Assembly (NCBI GenBank): GCA_045863555.1 | Contig: BTUU01000001.1 | Span: forward strand, 404,754-468,753 | Direction of reading: 5' to 3' | From: JACRLV01 sp045863555 | GTDB lineage: Bacteria > Planctomycetota > Phycisphaerae > UBA1845 > Fen-1342 | DNA length: 64,000 bases | Shown: positions 7,400-14,792 of the stretch, in pieces | Layout of the letters: each line of letters starts with the position of its first letter | How positions within the stretch are numbered: the stretch's first letter is position 1 | Position numbers and translations under genes: made by a program | Notes under the pieces: model-generated | Databases searched by the model: none | The model's input: only the letters and a program-made list of their open reading frames with translations | Told to the model about the DNA's origin: nothing

Positions 7400-8455
7400 A
7401 TGCTCCGGATCGGGCCGTTCACATTCGAATACCCCGTCGTCCAGGCCGCGCTCTCCGGCTACAGCGACGGCCCCATGCGCGTCATCGCCCGCGAATTTGG
7501 CGCGCCCTACGCCGTCCACGAACTCGTCCTCGACAAGCTCGTCCTCCAGAACGGCAAATTCCAGCGAAAGCTGCTCGATATCGCCGAAACCGACCACCCC
7601 GTCGGCGGCCAGCTCATGGGCTCCGAGCCCGGCCAGTTCGCCGACGCCGCCGCGCTCATGGCCGAAAATGGCTTCGACGTCGTCGACATCAATTTCGGCT
7701 GCCCCGTGAAGAAGGTCCTCGGACGCTGCCGCGGCGGATACCTGCTCAGCACGCCGCCGATGGCCATCGAGATCATCCGCGCCGTCCGCGCCGCCGTCCC
7801 GCCGCACGTCCCCGTGACGCTGAAGATGCGCCGCGGCATGGACGACCGCCCTGAGAGCGAGCGGAATTTCTTCCGCATCTTCGACGCCGCGTGGGAGGCG
7901 GGCCTGGCCGCGATCACCGTGCATGGCCGGACGGTTGAGCAGAAGTACGTGGGCCCGAGCCGCTGGGAATTCCTCGCCCGCGTGAAGCGCATCGCCGGCG
8001 AGCGCACGATCCTCGGCAGCGGCGACCTCTTCACGCCCGAGGACATCGTCCGCATGTTCGAGCAGACCGGCGTCGACGGCGTCACCGTCGCCCGCGGCTG
8101 CATCGGCAATCCGTGGATCTTCGCGGAAACCCGGGCCCTCATGGCCGGCCGCCCGCTCCCTGAGCCGCCGGCCGTCGCCGAGCAGGGCCGCGTCATCCGC
8201 CGCCACTTCGACCTCTCGCTCGCCCACCACGGCGAAAAGCTCGCCCCGCGGCTCATGCGCAAGTTCGGCATCAAGTACAGCGAGCTTCACCCGCTCGGCC
8301 AGCAGGTCCGCGACGCCTTCATCCGCGCCCGCAACTGCGACGGCTGGCTGGCGGTGCTGGACGAATGGTACGACCCGACGCGCGACTGGCCGCCCGGCGT
8401 CCGCAAGACGGGCCCGGGCCACCTCGTCGCGGCGGGGGCGTGCGAGTGCGAGTGA
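7400..8455 (+). CDS. dus: tRNA-dihydrouridine synthase
   Basis: FMN enzyme that reduces specific uridines of tRNA to dihydrouridine using NADPH, 351 residues. The start at MLRIGPFTFEYPVVQAALSG was chosen because it opens with the family's first strand and has a -10 box at leaderless distance. A longer in-frame ORF begins at 7232 but overlaps the divergent kmo gene and is not conserved-looking. Blocks seen are GGQLMGSEPGQFADAA, the catalytic-Cys region DINFGCPVKKVLGRCRGG, VTLKMRRGMDD, AITVHGRTVEQKY and ILGSGDLFTPEDI. It resembles the DusB group, but which uridine it modifies is uncertain. Confidence 0.92.
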   Translation: MLRIGPFTFEYPVVQAALSGYSDGPMRVIAREFGAPYAVHELVLDKLVLQNGKFQRKLLDIAETDHPVGGQLMGSEPGQFADAAALMAENGFDVVDINFGCPVKKVLGRCRGGYLLSTPPMAIEIIRAVRAAVPPHVPVTLKMRRGMDDRPESERNFFRIFDAAWEAGLAAITVHGRTVEQKYVGPSRWEFLARVKRIAGERTILGSGDLFTPEDIVRMFEQTGVDGVTVARGCIGNPWIFAETRALMAGRPLPEPPAVAEQGRVIRRHFDLSLAHHGEKLAPRLMRKFGIKYSELHPLGQQVRDAFIRARNCDGWLAVLDEWYDPTRDWPPGVRKTGPGHLVAAGACECE

Positions 8456-8627
8456 GGCCGGCAGATGGCCCTGCCCGGCGTGGTTCGCCGCACGACTGCC
8501 GCAGAGACTTCCGCTGAAGGATTATGCAAGCGTCTCGGCCAATCGTCCTACGCTCGCTTTCGACCTCGCGCCGAAAGCGGACCGTTCAGCCTGCATCGGG
8601 ATGAAGGATCTCCGGTCGCGATTGAAG
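8456..8627. other. Intergenic stretch without recognised feature
   Basis: The stretch lies between convergent genes (Dus on plus, PIN toxin on minus). I see no hairpin with a U-run and no repeat. Base composition is slightly more AT-rich than around it. Confidence 0.4.
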
Positions 8628-9011
8628 TCATCGTGACTCGTTGTCGAAGGGATTGATCAGGCGGAGCCCGTCGATGTGCTGAAAGTCGGCGGTGTTGCGC
8701 GTCACCAGGGGATGGCCATGCACCAGCGCCGTGGCGGCAATGACGGCATCGGCCAGGGTCGTTCGTCTCTGCTGCCGCACGACGATCGCCCGCTCAATGA
8801 CCGGTTGGTCCAGTTGCAGCTCGATCATGGACGCAATCATCTCACGCAGTCGCTGCTGTTGGTCCGGAGACAGATTGGCGAATCCGGGAAAGCCGAGTAC
8901 CTCGATTCGCGAGACGCTGGCGATCGTGGCGTCGTCACGTTCAACGAACTGCGCGCAGCGCGTGTCATGCGGGTCGGCGGCGTAGATGAGAATATTGCTG
9001 TCGCAGAGCAT
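8628..9011 (-). CDS. PIN-domain ribonuclease toxin (VapC-like)
   Basis: Small PIN-fold endoribonuclease, 127 residues, normally held inactive by its antitoxin. Acidic metal-binding residues are placed as in the family: Asp4 in MLCDSNILIYAADPHD, Glu in SRIEVLGF near residue 37, Asp in TLADAVIAATAL near 88, and Asp in NTADF near 108. The gene starts 10 bases after the stop of the small upstream gene, in a typical antitoxin-toxin order. The target RNA cannot be predicted. Confidence 0.88.
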   Translation of the reverse strand: MLCDSNILIYAADPHDTRCAQFVERDDATIASVSRIEVLGFPGFANLSPDQQQRLREMIASMIELQLDQPVIERAIVVRQQRRTTLADAVIAATALVHGHPLVTRNTADFQHIDGLRLINPFDNESR

Positions 9012-9021
9012 CGCGCCTCGA

Positions 9022-9258
9022 TTAGCGTCGATCCAGCGGCCGATCCTCGCGCAGCTCTCGTTGCCAGGTCACTGGATCGGGAATTACCTCGCGTAATCCG
9101 CCCAGTGCCCGCAGCCTCTGAAGGGCGGCCTTCCGATGTGCCACCATCTCGGGCGAGGCGCCCGGCGCGTCCGCCAATTCATCGAGCTTGGCGCGCACCT
9201 CGGCACGTTCCTGCGCGGTGAGACCCGGCAACGCGGAAATGATCTCAGCTTTACCCAT
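9022..9258 (-). CDS. Putative antitoxin partner of the PIN toxin
   Basis: 78-residue protein, MGKAEIISALPGLTAQERAE at its start, helical and charged (AEVRAKLDELAD). It contains no obvious ribbon-helix-helix or AbrB signature, so the antitoxin role comes from its size and its position 10 bases upstream of the PIN toxin. The start at 9258 was preferred to an upstream in-frame ATG at 9336 because a TATACT -10 box overlaps that extension and the extra 26 residues look non-coding. Autoregulation is suggested by a palindrome over the promoter. Confidence 0.72.
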   Translation of the reverse strand: MGKAEIISALPGLTAQERAEVRAKLDELADAPGASPEMVAHRKAALQRLRALGGLREVIPDPVTWQRELREDRPLDRR

Positions 9259-9272
9259 ACACTTGAAGTATA
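9258..9272 (-). promoter_or_regulatory. Toxin-antitoxin promoter with overlapping palindrome
   Basis: On the minus strand TATACTTCAAGTGTA is a 15-base near-perfect palindrome (one mismatched pair). It contains the -10 box TATACT and ends on the first base of the start codon. A TGTCGA at about 17 bases upstream could be the -35 box. Binding of an antitoxin dimer here would block transcription; that is inference. Confidence 0.5.
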
Positions 9273-9536
9273 GCAGGCCATTCGACAGCCGGTAGTTGAT
9301 CCCGCGCCGTTTCGACCCGGAGAATCGTCCAAGCAAACGCGCGGATCACATGTGCTCCGGGGCGATCCGGCCCCCGAAGCCCACGGAAGCGAGCGCCGGG
9401 AGGACCGGTAAGTCAGTCGCCCGACGTGCTTCCGGCACACCGCGAACTCTTCTCGCCTCCGCCGATAACGCATCCCGCGGTGCCGTACGCATGCCCGCCG
9501 CGCAGCCGCCGCCCGCATGCGCTGGCCGTACGCAGG
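9273..9536. other. Intergenic stretch, no gene supported
   Basis: The stretch is 264 bases between the antitoxin and the convergent end of the dockerin protein gene. ORFs here are GC-rich random frames (Arg/Ala/Pro-rich). No tRNA, terminator or repeat is recognised. Confidence 0.4.
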
Positions 9537-11231
9537 CTACGGACACTCCCGCCCGAACTCCGTCAGCAGCGCCGCAAGGTCCTCGAGTCCGACGCACCCG
9601 TCCCCCGTGAGATCGCCACCGGCCGCGAAACCGGGATCGCCCTCGCACAGGCCGTAGGTGGCCAGCAGCCCGGCCAGGTCGGCGAGATCGACCTCCTCGC
9701 TCGCGTCGAGATCACCGAGACACTGGCATTCATCCGGGATCCCGTCGCCGTTTACGTCGTTCGACGTTCCGCTCGAAACATCCGCGCCGTCGCCTACGCC
9801 GTTCCCGTTGCAGTCGTAGTCGCCGATCCGCCGGAACCAGACGTCCTGCTCGCCGTTATACGTCGCCGCGTACGCGAGGTTGGCGCCCACATCGTCCGAC
9901 CACATGTCGTAGTAATCGCCGATCTTCTGCTGCTGCGGGAAACCGACCAGGTGATTCCATGACTGCGCCAGTTGCTCATTCGCCGACCACGTCACGCCGC
10001 CGTCGTTCGAGAACGAATAGTAGAGCTCCGACGTCACCGGCTGGCTCGGGTTCGCCGCGTGGCGCGTGTCGTTCCAGACCACGTCGATCCGCCCGCTGGG
10101 CGCGATCGACATCGTCCCGAACCACTGATACGCATTCGTCCCGGCCGGATCATCGTTGATCCGGACCGGCGTCGAAAACGTCAGGCCGCCATCCGTGCTC
10201 CGGGCGAAACGCACGTCGAGCGGATCGCTGCCCGGCGGATCGACGCTGCACAGCACGTACACCCAGCCGCGCCGCGGCCCGTTCGAGCGATCCACCACGA
10301 CGCTGGCTTGGCCGAGCAGGCCCGAGGGATTTACGTACTGCGTTCCCAGGACCATCACTCCCAGCGGGACCTGCGTTGAACGATCGAACGTGATCGCGCC
10401 GCCGCTCGCCGCGTCGCTCGAACGCGTCACGATCTGCGTGGACCGCGTCGGCGCATCGCCGCCGACGAGGTACACCTCGCCATCCGGGCCGACATCCAGC
10501 GTGCCGAAGACGTGCCCCTGCGGCAGGCTGATCGGCGTGCTGAAGCTAGCGGCATCGTCGACCGAACGGGTAAAGACGTTGTTGCCGCAGCAGCCGTAGT
10601 ACTGGCTCCAGCAGCCGTAGATGTTCCCATCCGACGCTCCGCCCGTCGTATCGATCGCGAACCACTGCTTGTCGCCGCCGAAGCCCGGCAGCGGCGGCCC
10701 CCACGTCCGCCCGCCGTCGAGCGAGCGGAAGAACTCGCACGACGTCAGCGTGCTCAGGCTGTAGTAATAGAACACGCCGCTCGAGGTCGAGCGCAGCACC
10801 GGGTCGCTGCGGAAGAGTCCCGGCGTGAGCGATCCGGGAAACGTCCACGTCCGCCCGGCGTCGCGGCTCCACGCGTAGCCCGCCTGCCGGAAGTTGGACG
10901 CGACCGTGTCAAACTGCCGCCACCCGATCGCCATCCGGTTCGGCCGCGTCGGATCGACGCAGATCGACGGTTCGTTGGCCGCATCGCCGAGGATGTTCAG
11001 CCCGGCGGCGTTCACATTGACCTGAAAACCGGGGTCGAGGTTCCCGCGCGGCGACGCCGGCGGCCCGACCTCCCGCGCCGGAACGCCGGGCGGATCGTTG
11101 GGCGACTCCGGCGAATAGCCGGGCGGCTGCTGGGCATAGCCCGTCATCGCCGCAAAGCCGGCGGCAATCGCCACAGTGCAGCGAATCTCGCGGATGAAGA
11201 GTGAAAGCGCGGAGAAGAATCGCGTGTGCAT
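9537..11231 (-). CDS. Secreted sialidase-fold (BNR) propeller protein with calcium repeat and dockerin
   Basis: Exported 564-residue protein. The signal peptide ends near residue 33. A beta-propeller of the exo-alpha-sialidase type follows, with repeated Asp-box-like motifs: SRDAGRTWTFPG, SLDGGRTWGPPL, STDGGLTFSTP and SNDGGVTW. The linker DYDCNGNGVGDGADVSSGTS with NGDGIPDECQC is a thrombospondin-3-like calcium repeat. A type I dockerin-like pair ends the protein (VDLADLAGLLATYG and VGLEDLAALLTEFG). The ligand or substrate is unknown. No catalytic sialidase Arg triad is evident to me, so enzyme activity is doubtful. It is a paralogue of the gene at 26376-28202. Shine-Dalgarno GGAGG precedes the ATG. 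Confidence 0.85.
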   Translation of the reverse strand: MHTRFFSALSLFIREIRCTVAIAAGFAAMTGYAQQPPGYSPESPNDPPGVPAREVGPPASPRGNLDPGFQVNVNAAGLNILGDAANEPSICVDPTRPNRMAIGWRQFDTVASNFRQAGYAWSRDAGRTWTFPGSLTPGLFRSDPVLRSTSSGVFYYYSLSTLTSCEFFRSLDGGRTWGPPLPGFGGDKQWFAIDTTGGASDGNIYGCWSQYYGCCGNNVFTRSVDDAASFSTPISLPQGHVFGTLDVGPDGEVYLVGGDAPTRSTQIVTRSSDAASGGAITFDRSTQVPLGVMVLGTQYVNPSGLLGQASVVVDRSNGPRRGWVYVLCSVDPPGSDPLDVRFARSTDGGLTFSTPVRINDDPAGTNAYQWFGTMSIAPSGRIDVVWNDTRHAANPSQPVTSELYYSFSNDGGVTWSANEQLAQSWNHLVGFPQQQKIGDYYDMWSDDVGANLAYAATYNGEQDVWFRRIGDYDCNGNGVGDGADVSSGTSNDVNGDGIPDECQCLGDLDASEEVDLADLAGLLATYGLCEGDPGFAAGGDLTGDGCVGLEDLAALLTEFGRECP

Positions 11232-11334
11232 GTTGTTCCTCCGGATCGCTCCATCATAACCCGGAGGAATGCAGTCTCAGCGAGAATTTCCACGTGCGAA
11301 TCATATACTTGTGGTGCGGGTTCGACGCGGGGGA

Positions 11335-12249
11335 TCAGCGAATCGTACTGATTTCGGCCGCAAACGCCCGGCACGCCGCGTCGATGCTCGCCCGCCAGTC
11401 GTCGCCGAACCGACCCGCGTACGCCGCATCGCGATAAGCGAAGATCACCGACCGCGACGCCGCCACAACCGCTCCTCGCCCGCCTTCGAGAAAGCACGGC
11501 CGCACAGTGTCGACCGTCCCGCCCTGCGCGCCGAAGCCAGGCACCAGCCACGGCGTCGTCGCCATCGTGGCCCGGAGCGCCCGCGTCGACTCGGCATCCT
11601 TCGCCGCGACCACCGCGCCGACGCACGACAAGCCGCACGATCCGACCAGCCCCGGCCCCGTACCCCATTGCTGCACCAGCGAGGCCATGTGCTGGTAGAA
11701 CGGCGCCGCGCCGCCGAACTCATGCACGCGATCCGCGCCAGGGTCCGACGGCCGCACGAGCACGTACATCCCGCGGCCTTCGCGCGCCGCGATCTCGATG
11801 TACGGCTTCACCGCGTTCTCGCCCAGGTAACCGGCGAGCGTCACGGCATCCGGAATGCGCTCCGGTGCGATGTCGGGAAACGCAGGCGACGCGAGATGCC
11901 CCCGCGCATAGAGCTTCGCCGTCGAGCCGATGTCGCCGCGCTTCACGTCAGAGATCACAAGCAGGCCGCGGGCGTGTGCATGCGCGATGAGATTGAAGAA
12001 GACCTCGACGCCGATCTCGTAGAACGCCTCGAAGAACCCGCTGTTGATCTTGACCGCGGGCACGTGCGGCGCGACGAGGTCGATCACCTCGCGGCAGAAC
12101 GCCTCGACGCCCCGCGCGGCGGCCGCCGCCGAATGCGGAAACTGGTACGAGGGGGGAAGGGATTCGAGAACGGGGTCGATGCCAACGACGGCGGCGGTCC
12201 GCTTGCCGCGAACCGCCGCTTCGAGTCGATCTGCGTAGTGGATGCTCAT
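11335..12249 (-). CDS. pyrF: Orotidine 5'-phosphate decarboxylase
   Basis: Cytoplasmic enzyme of the last step of de novo UMP synthesis, converting OMP to UMP with loss of CO2. The 304-residue length and sequence fit the longer 'type 2' PyrF family. Visible blocks are VVGIDPVLESLPP, VKINSGFFEAFYEIG and the catalytic LVISDVKRGDIGSTAKLYAR (Asp-x-Lys-Arg-x-Asp). Near the C-terminus are LVPGFGAQGGT and the phosphate-binding AASRSVIFAY. A -10-like TAGAAT lies 7 bases before the ATG, placing +1 one base upstream of it. CarA of the same pathway is at 44107-45255 but is not linked. Confidence 0.95.
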   Translation of the reverse strand: MSIHYADRLEAAVRGKRTAAVVGIDPVLESLPPSYQFPHSAAAAARGVEAFCREVIDLVAPHVPAVKINSGFFEAFYEIGVEVFFNLIAHAHARGLLVISDVKRGDIGSTAKLYARGHLASPAFPDIAPERIPDAVTLAGYLGENAVKPYIEIAAREGRGMYVLVRPSDPGADRVHEFGGAAPFYQHMASLVQQWGTGPGLVGSCGLSCVGAVVAAKDAESTRALRATMATTPWLVPGFGAQGGTVDTVRPCFLEGGRGAVVAASRSVIFAYRDAAYAGRFGDDWRASIDAACRAFAAEISTIR

Positions 12250-12256
12250 GCGCGGG

Positions 12257-12262
12257 ATTCTA
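12257..12262 (-). promoter_or_regulatory. -10 element for pyrF, near-leaderless
   Basis: TAGAAT on the minus strand, seven bases before the pyrF ATG. No Shine-Dalgarno fits in the gap. No good -35 box is seen at 16-18 bases. Confidence 0.45.
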
Positions 12263-12276
12263 CCCGCCCGGCGGGA

Positions 12277-12762
12277 TCAGCCCCAGGAGCTGTCCTCGCC
12301 GTCATCATCGGCGTCGTTCGCGTCGTCGACGTCGACGTCATCATCGTCGCCCTCGACCGGCAATTCGGCGTCCATCGGCTCATCGGCCAGCGCATCGACC
12401 GGCGCGGGCGCGGGGGCAAAGAGCGGCGGCGTGTCCATGATCGCCGGCTTGACCGCTTCGACGACCGGCGCCGCAACCGCCGCGATCGGCGCGGCCTTCA
12501 TCGGCACGGCCTTCGCCGGCGCGGCCTTCGTCGGCGCGGCGCGGCGCGCGGCCGGCGCAGTTTTCTTGGGCGCGCTCTTCCGCGCCGCGGTCGCCTTCTT
12601 CGGCGCGGCCTTCGCCTTCTTCGCGGCTTTCTTCATCGGCTTGGCCGACTTCCTGGAAGACTTGGTCGCCTTCTTCGCCTTGGCCTTCTTGGGTGCCTTT
12701 CCGGCCTTGGCTTTCCGGGTCGCCTTCTTCTTGCCTGCCTTGGCTGCTTTCTTCTTCGCCAT
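12277..12762 (-). CDS. Histone H1-like Lys/Ala-rich protein with acidic tail
   Basis: 161-residue low-complexity protein. Residues 1-80 are a run of AAK/KKA-type repeats (MAKKKAAKAGKKKATRKAKA at the start), resembling eukaryotic H1 tails and bacterial Hc1/AlgP-like proteins that bind DNA without sequence specificity. Residues 80-120 are Ala/Pro-rich with repeated KAAPxKA units. The end, from about 130, is strongly acidic (EGDDDDVDVDDANDADDDGE). The basic-then-acidic layout suggests DNA binding moderated by its own tail. Shine-Dalgarno GAGGG precedes the ATG. Function is inferred from composition only. Confidence 0.78.
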   Translation of the reverse strand: MAKKKAAKAGKKKATRKAKAGKAPKKAKAKKATKSSRKSAKPMKKAAKKAKAAPKKATAARKSAPKKTAPAARRAAPTKAAPAKAVPMKAAPIAAVAAPVVEAVKPAIMDTPPLFAPAPAPVDALADEPMDAELPVEGDDDDVDVDDANDADDDGEDSSWG

Positions 12763-13036
12763 GAGTAGCCCTCAAGTTGATGTGTCGTTCAGGACTGGGT
12801 CGCAGCGGACGAGTTCCATCTCGCGCTCGTGCTTCGAACGATTAACCCGGATCGCCCCGGCGCGCCTGCCGGGTGTGTCCGGTGGTTGGACCCGCAAATT
12901 ATGCCATCGTCACTTGAGGCGAACAACTGTCGCGGGTCGAAGAAAAAAAGATGGGCCCACGCCTTCCCCGGTTGCCCGGCGCGGTCGATCGACCAACGCG
13001 GCGCCGAACCAGCCCGCCGTGAATAACCAGAATCTG
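12763..13036. other. Intergenic stretch, no feature recognised
   Basis: The stretch is 274 bases between two minus-strand genes. It includes the histone-like gene's leader (Shine-Dalgarno at about 12770). I find no intrinsic terminator with a clear U-run and no conserved ORF. Confidence 0.35.
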
Positions 13037-13642
13037 CTAATAGTCGAGACGCGGGGCGCGCTCGGCTCTAGAGCGGGGCGGGTTGTAGCCGATGCGGACG
13101 GCGTAATCGAGTCCGTAGCCGATGATCAGCCCCTGGGATCCGTAAACCGCTGCACCTTCACGACTTATGGAGTGCGGGAGGGCATGCCGGCCGGCCTCGC
13201 CGAAGACGTAATAATTGGCCCCGCCGCGGCTCGGATCGACGTCGATTCCCACGGCGTAGGCCCGGAACGACGCATACTGCGCTCCACCTTCGCGAGGCGA
13301 TACGCCGTGTTCGGGGCCGCGCGGAGGGCGGTAGAACGCCAGCAGCTCGTCCGAGACCGACTTTCGCGGTTCACCGAGGATTGCCTTTTCCTCGGGCGTG
13401 GGCTCGACGGGTTTGAAATCGGGCACGATCTTGATTCGCGTCGTCTCGCGCGAGCCCTCGAAGTCGATCTTCGCGGCGATCTTCCGTTCGTAGGGATCCT
13501 TCAGGTTCGGCAGTTCGTCGAGCGTCGGCGCGGCCGTGATCTCCGATCGCGGTTCGACGGCCGACTGGCAGCCGAGGGGCGCCAAGGCGCAGAGTCCAAG
13601 ACCGATGAGGAAGCCGCGACTTGCTCGATTTCGCCGAACCAT
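13037..13642 (-). CDS. Hypothetical lipoprotein
   Basis: 201 residues from the ATG at 13642. An upstream in-frame ATG at 13678 would lie within the end of the TrpG gene. The basic start MVRRNRASRGF is followed by a hydrophobic stretch ending in ALAPLGC, compatible with a lipoprotein signal. The mature part contains LDELPNLKDPYERKIAAKID and EKAILGEPRKSVSDELL. The C-terminus is Gly/Tyr-rich (GSQGLIIGYGLDYAVRIGYN), suggesting beta structure. No family recognised. The gene starts 10 bases after TrpG, so the two are probably cotranscribed. Confidence 0.7.
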   Translation of the reverse strand: MVRRNRASRGFLIGLGLCALAPLGCQSAVEPRSEITAAPTLDELPNLKDPYERKIAAKIDFEGSRETTRIKIVPDFKPVEPTPEEKAILGEPRKSVSDELLAFYRPPRGPEHGVSPREGGAQYASFRAYAVGIDVDPSRGGANYYVFGEAGRHALPHSISREGAAVYGSQGLIIGYGLDYAVRIGYNPPRSRAERAPRLDY

Positions 13643-13652
13643 GACGCGAGGT

Positions 13653-14231
13653 TTAGCGGATGGCGAGGAAATTGGCAAGCAGTTTTCCGCCTTCCAGCGT
13701 CAGAAAGCTCTCGGGGTGGAACTGGACGCCGTGCAGCGGCCAATCCCGGTGGCGCAGGCCCATGATCTCCGTCGGGCTGTCGTCGCAGGCGGCGCAGACC
13801 TCGAACTCCGGCGGCAGGGTGCCGGGCTCGACGATCAGCGAGTGGTAGCGGGTGGCCTGGAAGGGGTTCGAGAGGCCGGCGAAGACGCCGCGGTTGTCGT
13901 GGCGGATCAGGCTGGTCTTGCCGTGGACGAGGCGGGGGGCTCGGACGACTTTGCCGCCGAAAACGTGGGCGATGCACTGGTGGCCCAGGCAGACGCCCAG
14001 GAGGGGTAGTTTTCCCGCGAAATGGCGGATGACTTCGTTGCTGACGCCGCTTTCGTTGGGCGTGCACGGGCCGGGGGAGACGATCAGGTGCGAGGGTTTC
14101 AGCTCGTCGATCTGGTCGGGCGTGATCTGGTCGTTGCGGACGACCCGAATGTCGAGGGCCGGATCGATGGCGCCGAGGGTCTGCACGATGTTGTACGTGA
14201 AGGAGTCATAGTTATCGATGAGGAGGATCAT
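13653..14231 (-). CDS. trpG/pabA: Anthranilate/para-aminobenzoate synthase glutamine amidotransferase subunit
   Basis: Class I glutamine amidotransferase subunit that supplies ammonia to TrpE or PabB, 192 residues. Start MILLIDNYDSFTYNIVQTLG is the canonical N-terminus. The nucleophile is Cys81 in LLGVCLGHQCIAHVFGG, and the His-Glu pair is in VQFHPESFLT (172 and 174). VSPGPCTPNESG and RYHSLIVE are also typical. TrpG and PabA functions cannot be separated by sequence, and no trpE or pabB is near. The reading frame runs further upstream, but that part is the tRNA-Asp gene and non-coding. No Shine-Dalgarno is visible, and the only strong promoter upstream is the tRNA promoter. Confidence 0.93.
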   Translation of the reverse strand: MILLIDNYDSFTYNIVQTLGAIDPALDIRVVRNDQITPDQIDELKPSHLIVSPGPCTPNESGVSNEVIRHFAGKLPLLGVCLGHQCIAHVFGGKVVRAPRLVHGKTSLIRHDNRGVFAGLSNPFQATRYHSLIVEPGTLPPEFEVCAACDDSPTEIMGLRHRDWPLHGVQFHPESFLTLEGGKLLANFLAIR

Positions 14232-14278
14232 GCAACGGCCCGATTCGCCGCGGACCGGGGTCCGGAGACCTTGAAAAA

Positions 14279-14353
14279 CGAGGCCGACGGGGCTCGAACC
14301 CGCAACCTCCGCCGTGACAGGGCGGCGCTCTGAACCAATTGAGCTACGGCCCC
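14279..14353 (-). tRNA. tRNA-Asp (GUC)
   Basis: The cloverleaf is read on the minus strand. Acceptor GGGGCCG pairs with CGGCCTC, discriminator G. The D-arm is AGCTCAATTGGTTCAGAGC. The anticodon stem GCCGC encloses loop CTGTCAC with anticodon GTC. The T-arm is GCGGGTTCGAGCCCCGT. CCA is not encoded. The 3' end is followed directly by TTTTTC. Confidence 0.95.
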
Positions 14354-14360
14354 AGCGAAC

Positions 14361-14380
14361 GGCAAGCGGTGAGGCTTGCC
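14361..14380 (-). other. Leader hairpin upstream of tRNA-Asp
   Basis: GGCAAGC and GCTTGCC form a perfect 7-bp stem with a 6-base loop, ending 7 bases before the tRNA 5' end. It may be part of the precursor processed by RNase P. Confidence 0.5.
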
Positions 14381-14398
14381 GATCGATGAGAGTCCCGA

Positions 14399-14426
14399 AT
14401 TCTACGCCGGGCAGGGCAGTTGTCAA
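14399..14426 (-). promoter_or_regulatory. Sigma-70-type promoter of tRNA-Asp (and perhaps trpG)
   Basis: On the minus strand, TTGACA (14421-14426, full consensus) and TAGAAT (14399-14404) are separated by 16 bases. The predicted start is near 14392, about 39 bases before the tRNA. This is the best -35/-10 match in the window. Confidence 0.8.
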
Positions 14427-14531
14427 ACGGCGGCTTTGAATGCGTCGCGTGCGGTCAGACCAGAGCCCTGACGGCGGGAACGCGCGGCTGAGGTGGCTCG
14501 GCGGGGGAAGGTGCGCACGGGTGTGTGTACA

Positions 14532-14633
14532 CGCGAAGTGCGCATCTTCCGATAATGTCTTGGTTTTCGGGACTCTCTCGGGGATGGGGTAATCGTGAAC
14601 TGCGCATCTTCGACCGTGAACTGCGCATCTTCG
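14532..14633. repeat. Short tandem/dispersed repeat CGTGAACTGCGCATCTTCG
   Basis: Two identical 19-base copies lie 21 bases apart (14594 and 14615). A diverged copy, CGCGAAGTGCGCATCTTCCG, is at 14532. The spacing is two helical turns, as in tandem protein-binding sites, but no binding protein is known. Confidence 0.55.
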
Positions 14634-14792
14634 GTTGGCGGCGGCGGTCATGTTTGCAGTCCTTACAGGGGCCTGACCCGGATTATCGCGTGCGCGCGGC
14701 GGGGCGGCGCGAGGGGAGCGTCCATTCGCGGCAGTTCGCGGATTCTGGCGGCAGGTCGGGCGATCTGGCGGCGTGTTGAGTTAGAACCGCCG

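Larger units (their letters stand above)
14354..14792. other. 439-base intergenic region with tRNA promoter and a short repeat
   Basis: Besides the tRNA promoter and leader hairpin, this holds three copies of a 'TGCGCATCTTC' repeat (14532-14551, 14594-14612 and 14615-14633). No ORF here looks coding. Confidence 0.45.

Noticed and set aside
8465..8656. 63-codon plus-strand ORF between Dus and the PIN toxin
   Set aside because: It has no Shine-Dalgarno and no conserved features, and overlaps the toxin gene's end. Probably random.
13653..14651. N-terminal extension of TrpG through 14651
   Set aside because: The extension reads straight through tRNA-Asp and its promoter. The canonical TrpG N-terminus is at 14231.
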